DNA from: Populus alba
Taxonomy: Eukaryota; Streptophyta; Magnoliopsida; Malpighiales; Salicaceae
Length of the DNA: 64,000 bases
Direction of reading: 5' to 3'
Assembly (NCBI RefSeq): GCF_005239225.2
Contig: NC_133300.1
Span: 15,343,875 to 15,407,874, forward strand
The notes under the pieces are model-generated. The model worked only from the letters and a program-made list of their open reading frames with translations, was not told where the DNA came from and did not search any database. This document shows positions 10,865 to 21,285 of this stretch, piece after piece. A program made the position numbers and the translations under genes. Position 1 is the first letter of the stretch, and each line of letters opens with the position of its first letter.

Positions 10865-13864
10865 AGGACTTTAGAATGCAGAGATATTTAGGTGTACCAT
10901 TCTTAATCCATGTTTTGGACCTCCTAACTCTTCAGTCTTGTTCTCTTTCTTTGAACTGAGGACTGAATCTGTAACAGTTTCTGTGATGAAACAGATTAGA
11001 ATACACAGTATCTTGGAGAAAACAAGGAAGAAAAAGGAAAAGGCTAATGATAGCAAGAATGGTGTAGAAGGTGAATCCCCTGCTGTCATGAAGGAACAAG
11101 AAAACCTAAGAAAAAAGGTTACTGATTTGATTAAAAAACAAAAGCTGCCAGCTGTGAGGAAGATTGTGAAGGGGAAGGATGATTCAAAACCATGGAATGC
11201 AGATGCTAGGGCTAAGGTTTGTGTGCTTGTAATCATTGATAAAGGCTAATTTTCTTGAACAAATGTATCGTGTACGAATTTGATTTCTGTCCTTGCACTT
11301 TGCAGGTTGGAAGCCGTCTAATTGAATTGCTGTTACAAACTGCTTATATACAGCCTCCCTGTGATCAGTTAGCTGATAGTCCATCTGAACCTCGACCTGC
11401 ATTTGTACATACATTCAGAACTGTGTCATATGAAAATAAGTATGGAGTCTTTAATTGACTCAATGTACTCAATTTATCTTTTCTTCCTTGTAATTGCTCC
11501 TAACTGATGCACAATGGCCTTTTCTTAAACAGGAAGGGCGCGAAAAAATATGGTGTTATACAATGCGACCCACTAGTCCTCAAAGGCCTAGAGAAAACTG
11601 TGAGTAACCCTGTTATACTTTCAAAGCAGATAGGTTAGTTTCTAGATTTTAGAGCTGAAACAGATAAGATTTGTAGGCAATTTCCATGGTGCCTCTTAAG
11701 TTGCAGATGTTTGTCTTTCATTCTTTTTTCTTGCGCAAGAAGTCATAAAAATGTTGTTTCTCCAAACAGGCTAGGCACATGGTGATTCCTTATATGCCAA
11801 TGTTGGTGCCACCACTTAGATGGAGAGGGTATGTTAACTTGTTTTATATTTACATTTTTTCCACGATTGTCTTGTTTTAATTTTATATTTTTTAGTTGGA
11901 TATATTCCAAGTTCAGAACTATTAACAAAGTGTTTTGGTTACTTCTGCTTGATGCCTGGAGCTGTTTTCAATTTTCATGTCAAGTTAAATGCTTAAAATG
12001 GTATAATAGATAAAGGGACGAATCTCTGATTATAAAGACTGTAATTCCAATCCCAATTTCAGCTAATTGAAATTAACATTTCAGCATGTTTCAAGGCTCT
12101 GCGTCTCCATTTCTGTAACCTCCATTGGAAGGGAAACTAATTGTCTTGCAGGTGTTTATTGAAAACATGGTGAATGTGAGATATGAGATGGAAGGTTTTG
12201 TCTAGGATTCTCAACAAAACAGAGAACACTGTCTTTAAACATTGAAGAGCATTTGCTAATCACAGCCATGTCTAATACCGGAAAATTAACATTATTGCCA
12301 CAGGCAGGAGAATTTAGGGATTGCTATGGAATTCTTTATTATAATGTTTTTTATGTTAAAGGGAGAGGTATACTTCATGGAAAAGAATGGTTGGCAGTTA
12401 GAGATAAAATATAGAGAAAGAAAAGGTGTTAGGTTTTCTACAAGGATGCTGTGGTGGATTATTTTAGCACAAGAAAACAGAAGAGTATCAAATTGTTGTT
12501 TTCATGTGAAGTCAGACATGTAGTTAATTTAGGATTAGGATAGTACATAGAGAACTTGATTGAAGTAGTTTAGTTTCTTTAGGTGAAGATTCATATATAG
12601 GTATTTATTTCAAATTTCAAATGTGCCAGAAGCGCAAGGAGACAACAGATGATTACATGGGAGAAATGGCACAGACAGATCTCTGCTGTCAAACTGAGAT
12701 TTTTGAACCTTATTGTTTGGCAAGTTAGTTAGGATATGTTTTTCATGGACTTCGGTTAAGTTTTTCATGAATAGGTGATCACAATCCTCATTGGAAAAAC
12801 TACACATGCTTTGGAATATGAAGAGGCCTCTATGGCAGCTTCTGCCATTCAACCTATTGCCTTTAAATCTGATAAGCTCCCTAGCGCTTTTGGTTGTAAA
12901 TTGCCCATTAGGACTGAGATTCCTGGGCACACTTTCTATCTACAAAAAGAAAAGATTTAAACCAGTGATTGCACTCTGAATATCTTAATTTGATCAGATT
13001 GAGCATCAGATGAAAACCGTTTCATGAATTGGTTTTGGGGAAAGAGCACTTTGTTTACTAGCAAGTTTATAGTGGTCTTGGCTCTTTCACTCAATCATCA
13101 TGCAAGTTGCAGGAGGCACATTAGCATAGTCCCCACTAAAATTAATTTTAGATCCTTGTATAAAAATTTGGAAGATACAAATTCTTCATACATGTTCTTT
13201 ACATACGCTACTTTAATTTGGCATTTAATGAGTTTGTGGTTGGATCCTGGTTCCCATGTAGTTGTAGCAACTCTTAACACCATTGCTTCTAGTAACAAAT
13301 CAGGACCTGGCATTTAAGTAGCTTTTTGGTGTGTTCTAAGCTCTTCTTAGATAATTGTGTCATAGCTTGTGATATTTACCTCTCTCTTACTCATGTCGAG
13401 CATAACCTCAATGCCCTTTGCAGTTATGATAAAGGAGCTCACTTGTTCTTACCATCCTATGTCATGCGGATACATGGTGCTAAACAGCAACGTGAAGCAG
13501 TTAAGAGGGCACCTAGGAAGCAGCTACAACCAGTTTTTGAGGTCTGTACACATTAGATGCATTGCATGGTTACTGATGCGTATTTTATTGTTTGAACTAA
13601 ATCATCTTTTGGTACTAACATGTGATGTTCTGTGAACAAAATCTTATACTGATAATTGTGTATACCTTCACATGCTATCACATGTGTAGATTTTACCAGC
13701 TTAGCTTCTGGTTTAACAAGGATTCTCTTTTGTTTGAATTAATTTTCCAGGCCCTGGATACACTAGGGAATACCAGATGGAGGGTAAATAAGAGGGTACT
13801 TAGTGTTGTTGATAGAATATGGAGTAATGGAGGCTGTCTTGCTGATTTGGTAGACCACAGTGAT
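9289..13864 (+). pseudogene. RPOT-1: N-terminal half of a phage-type organellar RNA polymerase
   Basis: Nuclear-encoded, T7-like single-subunit RNA polymerase (RPOT family), which transcribes mitochondrial or plastid DNA. Seven exons fit with GT-AG borders and matching phases: 9289-10104, 10995-11216, 11306-11439, 11533-11599, 11770-11828, 13424-13541 and 13751-13864, in total 510 open codons. The N-terminus (MWRNVAKQASLKSQSKS) is basic, Ser-rich and free of acidic residues, as in mitochondrial presequences. Family landmarks include LAPNLPYMKSLFLGWFEP, PADKMSVIAMHQ, PWNADARAKVGSRLIE, AYIQPP, FLPSYVMRIHGAKQQR and VLSVVDRIWSNGG. After the donor at 13865 no exon with the palm, fingers or catalytic motifs follows; the next 5 kb holds other repeats. 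Full-length relatives are about 1,000 residues, so only the N-terminal domain remains. The start is chosen from the presequence and the gene-like 5' exon. It could be expressed as a short protein, but polymerase activity is excluded by the missing domain. Confidence 0.85.
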
Positions 13865-14764
13865 GTGAGTATCTTTTCTAACTTTCCTCAATGTAACTTC
13901 TTAACCACCAAAGCAACACCCATTAGCCACCACCACATACAGAAAACAAAACACTAACAACCACCCGATAGCCACATTTGAGATTCACCATTACAAATCA
14001 ATCCATACCAGCAATAACCATATTCTCTTCATTTGTATGAGGATCATAACAACACAGGAAATCAAACTCTAAGAGAGACATGAAAGAGAATGGAATTAAA
14101 TAAGGAGTCTTCTGCCAAATTTCCATTTTGTAATTATTATTTTTATTTGTATTTTTTTTACTTCATTCTTCTATCTTAATTAAAAAAATCGTAATAAAAA
14201 AATTGAAGTAATTTTTTTTTTATAAATGACATCAACAGACAAGTTATCCAACACTAAGTCAGCGTTGCTACCTGCATTATTAACAACTTAACTTGCATGA
14301 TCCTGTCAAGCATGGTGGTGATAAATAACTAAATCTTTTGATTATTTGAATTTCATTTTTCTACTTTTATACTTGTTATTCAAAATTGTCATTAATATTA
14401 TTTTTTATGCCTATAAAATAAATAAATAAATATAATAGAGAAAAATCCCATCTTTCATTTTATTCTATATATTTTTACTTATCAACTAACTTTCTCATTA
14501 ATATTTACCAACTAATCCTTTTTATTATTTATCAAACTTGCCAAAATTTGTAAAAAGTTGAGATAAGTGTTTGGTTGACCTTTTTACATTAAAAGGTTTA
14601 GCATTGCATGTTCATAGTTTTTTTTTTTATATATATATATTCTAGTCTTGATTAATCTCCATATTAAAAAAAAGAAATAGATTAACTTTATTTTTGTATT
14701 ATGTTTTTTACTTAGAAGATATGTGTGTGATCTCAATTTCATCTATAAGCTAAGCTAGTATTGC
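13865..14764. other. No gene recognised after RPOT-1 truncation
   Basis: The first part is relatively C/A-rich ('aaccaccaaagcaacaccc', 13901), then AT-rich. It does not continue the RPOT reading frame and has no recognisable repeat partner in the window. The RPOT break therefore lies close after 13865. Confidence 0.5.
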
Positions 14765-15310
14765 TTGCATTTATATCATGGTTATCTAGTGTCTAACCTT
14801 AAATTTACAGTTATAATGGACTCAATCTTAAGTGATATTTTTAAAATCAATCATAAACATAACACTATAGAGTTTGTGACAACTAGGTTAGGTGTAGGCA
14901 AATGTATCTTGACATTACTCGAGAGAACTGAAGATAGGAGAATGATTGCTATTTTTCAAACTTATATCAAATGTGGATAAAAGTCGCAAAATCACCATTG
15001 ATAATAAAAGTTCTATTAATACAGTATCTTCTAATATTGTGACTTGTTTAGGTTAAAATTCTATTTTGTATCATAAGTCATTAAATGGGTTAACACCACC
15101 TTAATAGCAATAAAAAAAATGTTTTTTTTTCTATCAAATTCTTAGATTATCACGATAAAATTTGGTGTGATGTGAATCCAATGGATATACAACATGTCAT
15201 TTTGAATAGATCATGGCTATACAATATGGGCATCACCATTTCTAGTAAATCATATTAATGTTCCTTCATTTTAAAGGATAGAAATATCTATAGCTAATTG
15301 GATTACCTCT
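14765..15310 (+). pseudogene. Decayed Ty3/Gypsy polyprotein fragment (protease region)
   Basis: In broken frames the + strand reads IFQTYIKCG, then a stretch like the retropepsin active-site region, and near 15150-15240 YHDKIWCDVNPMDIQHVIL followed by RSWLYNMGITI. These match the layout of plant Gypsy aspartic proteases, where CDVxPMDxxHxLLGRPW follows the catalytic segment. There are many stops, the DSG-type catalytic motif is mutated to DNKSS, and reverse transcriptase and LTRs are absent. It is an old remnant in + orientation. Confidence 0.6.
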
Positions 15311-15369
15311 AAGGCCTAACCATAAAAACAAGAAAAAAATTGAGTAACAATTTGACCCACTAAGTTCTT

Positions 15370-16285
15370 AAACAATGTAGTGCTAGATCCTTTAGATACT
15401 AAGTTCTTAAACTGGAAGTGCGCGAAAAAATATGGTGTTATTCAATGTGACCCACTAGTCCTCAAAGGCCTAGAGAAAACTGCGAGTAACCCTGTCATAT
15501 TTTGTTCTTCTAGTGATAACTAGTTCTCATATTTTATCATCCTTTATGACATGAACATGTGTCGGGGTTCCATATACTTTCACAGCAGATAGTTTAGTTT
15601 CTAGATTTTAGAGCTGAAACAGATAAGATTTGTAGGCAATTTCCATGGTGCCTCTTAAGTTGCAGATGTTTGTCTCTCATTCTTTTTTCTTGCACAAGAG
15701 TCATAAAAATATTGTTTCTCCTTATATGCCGATGTTGGTGCCCCCACTTCGATGGAGAGGGTAGTTAACTTGTTTTATATTTACAGTTTTTCCACGATTG
15801 TCTTGTTTTAATTTTATATTTTTTAGTTGGATATATTCCAAGTTCAGAAATATTAACATAGTGTTTTGGTTACTTCTGCTTGATGCCTGGAGCTGTTTTC
15901 AATTTTCATGTCAATTTAAATGATAAAATGGTATAATAGATGAAGGGATGAATCTCTGACTATATATAAAGATACAAATTCTTCATAGATGCTCCTTACA
16001 TGCGCTACTTTAATCTGGAATTTAATGAGTTTGTGGTTGGATTCTGGTTCCCATGTAGTTGCGACTCTTAACACCACTATTGCTTCTAGTAAGAAATCAG
16101 GACCTAGCATTTAAGTAGCATGTGAGGTCTGTACATATTAGATGCATTGCATGGTTACTGATGCATATTTTATTGTTTGAACTAAATCATCTTTTGGTAC
16201 TAACATGTGATGTTCTTTGAACAAAATCTCACACTGATAATTTTGTATACCTTGTGGTTTAACAAGGATTCTCTTTTGTTTGAAT
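15370..16285 (+). pseudogene. RPOT-2: rearranged fragment of RPOT-1
   Basis: A non-coding mosaic of RPOT-1. It opens with an intron-1 piece ('gatcctttagatactaag', near 15386), which jumps straight to a copy of exon 4 (about 15416-15481) whose donor reads gcgagt instead of gtgagt. Exon 5 has lost its acceptor and about 25 bp, leaving 'tatatgccgatgttggtgcc' at 15724. Intron 5 is cut short and exon 6 is deleted except its last bases near 16128. The copy ends at 'aacaaggattctctttt' (16261), just before where exon 7 would be. No translation is possible. Confidence 0.8.
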
Positions 16286-16990
16286 AAACTTCTATACTTT
16301 TCTCTTAGATGCGCCAACAGTAGTTTTTATCATTTATATTTACAACTATATAAACACATAAATACATAAAACATTAATATATATAATCAAAATCAATATT
16401 TTATACCAAAATTGAACTTTCTTTGTTTATAAATAGCAATTTGCCAAACCCAAATATATTGAGTCTGATCTTAGACAGACCTAGACATGGTGGGTCTACA
16501 AATGTTGTGCCCGGTATTTCTTTTCAAATATTTCTTTTGAAGCTTTTGAAAAAGAAATATTAACATTTATCATTCATTAATGCACTTTTGACCAAATTTT
16601 TCTTTTGCTTTTTTATGTTGTCCCACTGAGCAGACCTTTTATGTTCTTTTGTGTGAAAAAAAAACTAAATAAACTAATTTCAGTTTTAAAATTTTAAAAC
16701 CGATTGAACCAATGAAGTCATAGACTAGTCATTATTATTATATTCCCATTATTATTTATTATTCTATAGATTTTTCGAAGCTTTTGAAAAGAAAAATTAA
16801 CATTGATCATTCATTCACTTTTGAAAAAAAAAGTTCCACTGAGATGGCCTTTTTTTTCTTTTGTGAATTATCATTTGACGTCAAACCAGTTGGATTATCA
16901 GCTGCAGCCACAATTATTTGATGCATAGCAAAATAATTATTCAGAATCACAGCTTGTGGTTCATGAATTCCTACAAAACAAGTTTTTCAT
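16286..16990. repeat. Duplicated flank block, partner of 24390-26330
   Basis: A non-coding block in which three stretches match the 24-26 kb region in the same order. They are 'tttacaactatataaacac' (16340 and 24460), 'ttttatgttgtcccactgag' (16611, with a diverged form at 25344), and the segment near 'ggattatcagctgcagccac' (16892 and 26252). The partner is longer and contains extra material, so this copy has internal deletions. No gene was seen. Confidence 0.7.
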
Positions 16991-18102
16991 GGGACAGAGA
17001 ACTCAACTCTCTGATAACTAAGTTAACAACCAAACATGAGAAAACAAATGTATAACAATGAGAACAAGAACTTAAAAGAGTGTATTATGTGATTGTTCAT
17101 GAGTGTGATTTTGAATTGTTGTTTGTGTGTTTATTACATCTCATGTCTCAAGAAATTAGCTCGTAAAAAGTGGAACAATAGATATATTATGCTGTTAAGT
17201 CAGGTCTAAAAATATTCGCTCTCTTTTCTATGAGGCATTTGGCCCCATCATGTATAAAGAAAGATTAATTTGAAAAATGAAGCCAGGATACAGTGTATCT
17301 ACATATATATTCTTTGAATGAAAAATTGAGCTTTGTTCAGTGAGCAGTGATTATTGAAAAATCTAACCATAAATTTCATTAATCGTGTTTAACGTGATGA
17401 ATGTTCTTTATTGCGGACGTGAAGTGATTTGAAAAATATAAATATTGAGTTTTAGAAACATGCATTTCGTGAAAATAATTATATAAACACTAATTGCACT
17501 AACCAATAGCTAGCAGTTCATACATTAAAGTGTCCTTTCAATCATATTAGTCTAACATAATTCTTAATAGTGATTCCTTTCTTTATCCTCGTACTTTTTG
17601 TTATTGATTTCATCCTTAATTAGTATGTTGTTTGTTGGTTTTTTTTTTTTTTTTATTATTAGTAGTCTCTTTTATTGACATGTTCTTGGTTGTCGAAGGT
17701 TTTTATCAGATTTTGAAACTTGATTTGAGATCAATTTAAATATAATGAGATGATGTTTGATTTTTTTAGGTTTCAATTCATACATTAACTTCAAATTTTT
17801 TTATGAGACCAGGTGTATTTATACATTAACTTCAAATTTTTTTATGAAGAAGAAAATCTTCTCATTAGCTAACCAAGATGGCTCGTTAAAGCGAGCTTGG
17901 GTTTTGTGCCTAGCTTGATGAAGCAGCTTGGAAGAGATCGAAGCTGGTGTGACAGTGTAACAGGGTATTTACACACTAGCTTAAAACTTCTTTTGCTTTT
18001 TTTTTTTTTTTTTAAAAAAATCCTTAGTTAATAATAAATCTCACAATTATTAATGATTGGTTATATATACTTTAATTACTATGTATCGATATTGTTGCCT
18101 AC
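16991..18102. other. No gene recognised
   Basis: Low-complexity AT-rich sequence. A short local duplication repeats 'tacattaacttcaaattttt' at about 17781 and 17821. A T run occurs at about 17998. Open frames here are short and composition-driven. Confidence 0.5.
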
Positions 18103-18217
18103 CCGTGCAGTTTCTTCCCTCAGCAGGTCCTGGATCCAGCAGACCAGCAAAGACAGCAGTTTGTTCTTTAGTCTTGCCATCAGCAATGTGAGCAACAGCT
18201 TCGTCAGTCAGCCGGCA
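18103..18217 (-). other. Unidentified exon-like fragment
   Basis: On the minus strand a 115-bp stretch, clearly richer in GC than its surroundings, is open and framed by an acceptor-like 'ttttcag' and a donor-like 'cgg|gtaggc'. It would encode CRLTDEAVAHIADGKTKEQT followed by AVFAGLLDPGPAEGRNCT. I do not recognise the family. No further exons were seen on either side, so it looks like a captured or stranded exon rather than a gene. Confidence 0.45.
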
Positions 18218-18580
18218 CTGAAAACATGGGATGTGTTTTTTAAATGGAAAGAGTGAAATCGAATTGATTTTTAGAATCAAAATTTAATTAAGGATCTCAT
18301 TGAGATTTAAACCTAATTTGAATCTAAAGAGCCAAAACCACGCTGTTTGATTTAAATCAAATGGCATGTTTTGCATAAAATGACATAGTTTTGGTAATTA
18401 ATTAATTAATAAAAGAAAAGAAGGAAAAGACGTTGTTTTACTGTGCACCGTGTTCTTTCTGTGTGCCAGATTTTGCAGATAAGAGATGGTTTTGGCTTAC
18501 GACTGTTCTCATACCCTTTTTTCCTACAAGTCATTCTACTATGTTCCTTGAGGAAACTGGAGTAGTCCTCATGCGCTCAG
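18218..18580. other. No gene recognised
   Basis: AT-rich sequence leading to the breakpoint with the RPOT exon-7 copy near 18581. The open frame on the + strand from 18433 runs across this breakpoint and is accidental. Confidence 0.5.
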
Positions 18581-18688
18581 TGTTGTTGATAGAATATGGA
18601 GTAATGGAGGCTGTCTTGCTGATTTTTAATGTTTTATTTGCTTATTTTTACTTGCGGTTTGATTTGTAGACAGAGGATAATGAGTGCC

Positions 18689-18865
18689 AATTAGAATTAG
18701 TTGAGAGATAGTTTTGTGTTTAATTGTGTTGGATGCATAAGAGTAGCAGCCATCCTTTGTATTTATACTTGTAGGGTTGTGTACAATATAATGGTGGATG
18801 TATTACATACTATAACTATTACTATATAGAAGTGTTTACATTGAATTCAAACTCTTTCCTTAATA
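18689..18865 (-). repeat. Copia-1 3' LTR
   Basis: 177-bp direct repeat, identical by eye to the other LTR apart from the first base on the + strand (a here, t at 23497). It is preceded by the target duplication gtgcc. In element orientation it begins TATTAAGG, so it lacks the usual TG start. Confidence 0.92.
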
Positions 18866-18872
18866 CACCCCG

Positions 18873-20357
18873 TCAAGCTGAAGGTGGAGATTCCACCCGA
18901 AGCTTGGATCGAAAATAAGCAAACGAGACTGGAGGAAGAGGCTTGGTAAGGACATCAGCTAGTTGATCTTTGGAAGATATAAACCGTACCTGAATTTCTT
19001 GCTTAGCAACACGATCACGGACAAAATGATAATCAACTTCAATATGTTTAGTACGAGCGTGAAATACTGGATTTGCAGATAAGAAGGTGGCCCCTAAATT
19101 ATCACACCATAACGTGGTCACAGTCGAAGAAGGAATCCGAAGTTCTGTCAATAATGAGCGAATCAACAAAATCTCAGCAGTACCATCAGCTAAGGCTTTG
19201 TATTCCGCTTCAGTGGAGGATCTCGAAACAATGCGTTGTTTCCCGGATTTCCAGGAGATAGGGGTAGAGCCAAGGTACACAAGGTAACCACCTGTGGATT
19301 TTCGATCATCAATACTACATGCCCAATCAGCATCTGTGAAACCATGAAGAGACAGAGGAGAATCCCTAGTGATGTGCAGGCCATAAGTTGCTGTAGCTTG
19401 GAGGTAACGCAGGATGCGTTTGACAGCAAACCAATGATCCTCAGTGGGGGCATGCATAAATTGACAGACCTTGTTGACCGCATAGCAGATATCAGGTCTA
19501 GTGAAGGTAAGATATTGTAATGCCCCAATAATTTGTCGATACCGTGTGAGATCAAAGTATAGAGTACCCGGTATGAGTCCTAATTTGGAGGAGGCAGATA
19601 GAGGAGTATCAACTGGTTTGCATGAAGTCATACCTGCTCGTTTGATGATATCGAGAGCATACTTATGTTGGCTTAATAAGATACCCATAGCAGTAGGTTT
19701 AACTTCAATGCCTAAGAAGAAATGAACATAACCCAGATCCCAAAGCTTAAATTCTGATTGCAGCAAGGTAATCAATCTATGAAGCATAGCTGAGTTACTT
19801 CCGGTTAATAAGATATCATCAACATACACAAGCATGTAAATCATGGCACCATCATGAGAGAGGATAAACAGAGAAGTATCACCCTTGGATGCCTGAAATC
19901 CAATGGATAGTAGGAACTCACTCAACCTGTTGTACCAAGCACGAGGGGCTTGTTTCAAACCATACAGAGATTTATGGAGACGACACACATGAGACGGGAG
20001 TGCCGGATCAACAAACCCAGGCGGTTGTGCCATGTATACCTCTTCCTGAAGAATGTCATTTAGGAAAGCATTATGGACATCCAACTGATGAATGGTCCAT
20101 CCATATGAAACAGCGATAGTGAGCACAAGGCAAACCGTTGTAGGCTTGATCACTGGACTGAATGTCTCCAAATAATCAATCCCTTCTTGCTGAGTGAAGC
20201 CGCGGGCAACTAACCGTGCCTTATATCGGGCAACTTGACCATCAACATTTCTTTTTATCTTGTACACCCATCTACTGCCAATCACATTCATAGTTGGATG
20301 AAGAGGCACCAACGTCCAAGTCTGATTAGAGTGAAGTGCCCAAAGTTCCTCCTGCAT
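18873..20357 (-). CDS. Copia-1 reverse transcriptase and RNase H
   Basis: A 494-codon open segment of the Copia polyprotein. It begins within the region before the RT signature (SRWVYKIKRN, YKARLVARGFTQ), contains QLDVHNAFLN and the active-site YVDDILLTGS, then the RNase H part (DADWACSIDDRKSTGG, SRSSTEAEYKALA, TKHIEVDYHFVRD). It ends with LADVLTKPLP and a stop 8 bp from the left LTR. Upstream it is cut off from the rest of pol by an in-frame TAG at about 20367-20369, where a tryptophan codon is expected. The catalytic residues look intact. Confidence 0.92.
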   Translation of the reverse strand: MQEELWALHSNQTWTLVPLHPTMNVIGSRWVYKIKRNVDGQVARYKARLVARGFTQQEGIDYLETFSPVIKPTTVCLVLTIAVSYGWTIHQLDVHNAFLNDILQEEVYMAQPPGFVDPALPSHVCRLHKSLYGLKQAPRAWYNRLSEFLLSIGFQASKGDTSLFILSHDGAMIYMLVYVDDILLTGSNSAMLHRLITLLQSEFKLWDLGYVHFFLGIEVKPTAMGILLSQHKYALDIIKRAGMTSCKPVDTPLSASSKLGLIPGTLYFDLTRYRQIIGALQYLTFTRPDICYAVNKVCQFMHAPTEDHWFAVKRILRYLQATATYGLHITRDSPLSLHGFTDADWACSIDDRKSTGGYLVYLGSTPISWKSGKQRIVSRSSTEAEYKALADGTAEILLIRSLLTELRIPSSTVTTLWCDNLGATFLSANPVFHARTKHIEVDYHFVRDRVAKQEIQVRFISSKDQLADVLTKPLPPVSFAYFRSKLRVESPPSA

Positions 20358-20366
20358 GGCAGTGTC

Positions 20367-21285
20367 CTAAGTAACATACCTATTTGCGTCCTTAAAGGAC
20401 AATGGCTCCTGCTGAGGTAAGGTCGTGTCTCGTGAGACAGCTGCAATGCTAAGATTAGCATTTCTTTCTGGCCGTGGGCGAAGCACCATAGGATGGGTGC
20501 GAGCCTGCTGAGATGGGGAGGAGACAGCGGCAGGGACGTGCTGAAGATTGAATTTAGATAGATTAACACATACGTTAATTCCAGGAGGGGAAAGAGAGGA
20601 AGAACCTGTGGGTGAAGAACTCAATATAGGAGAAGACCGTGATGGAGACCCAGCAGAAGAAGTATCCATAACAGGGGAGAAACCATGGGAGCTGGCAGCA
20701 GTATCAGATGATGCTTGTGAGTGTGACGAATCTGAACCTGCAATTGAAGAATGATCATAATAACGTGCAGATAATGGTAAAGTAGCCGAAGGAGGTGTAG
20801 GCAGTGATGTAGAGAGTGAGGAGGGTTGCATGAGAGGAAGTAAAGTGACGGGTAGAGAGGGAGTAGAGGGCTGTTTGGGTGTTGCTGCAATCTGTTCAGT
20901 TTTATCAAGAGGAAAAATAGTTTCATGAAACCGGACATGACGTGCAAGATAAATTCGTTTGGATGACAAATCAAGACAACGATAACCGACATGTGAGGTA
21001 CTATATCCTAGAAAAACACAAGGTGTGGACTGAAAATCTAATTTGTGAGCATTGTATGGACGAAGAACAGGAAAGCAGAGACACCCGAAAAGTACGAAGA
21101 AACGCATAATCAGGAGTCGATTTTAACATACATTCAAACGGTGTCTTATTATTAAGGACTGGAGTGGGCATGCGATTAATTAAATAAACAAAACTTTCAA
21201 AAGCATAACTCCAATATTTAAGGGGAGCATGACACTGACCAAGGAGAGTGAGTCCAGTTTTCAACAATAATGTCTATGACGGCGT
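20367..21285 (-). pseudogene. Copia-1 integrase C-terminal region, frameshifted
   Basis: This links gag-integrase with RT in two or more frames. One frame covers 21001-21267 (LKYWSYAFESFVYLINRMP). A second, starting around 21060, carries the LDFQSTPCVFLGYS and GYRCLDLSSKRIYLARHV segment and a Ser/Pro-rich linker to 20367. Frame changes occur near 21280 and 21080. The segment is the usual region between the integrase core and RT. It cannot be translated as one protein. Confidence 0.85.

Noticed and set aside
12326..13317. Small frames in intron 5 of RPOT-1
   Set aside because: They lie between two correctly phased RPOT exons, show no domain, and part of them (13180-13317) is copied as non-coding sequence at 15970-16112.
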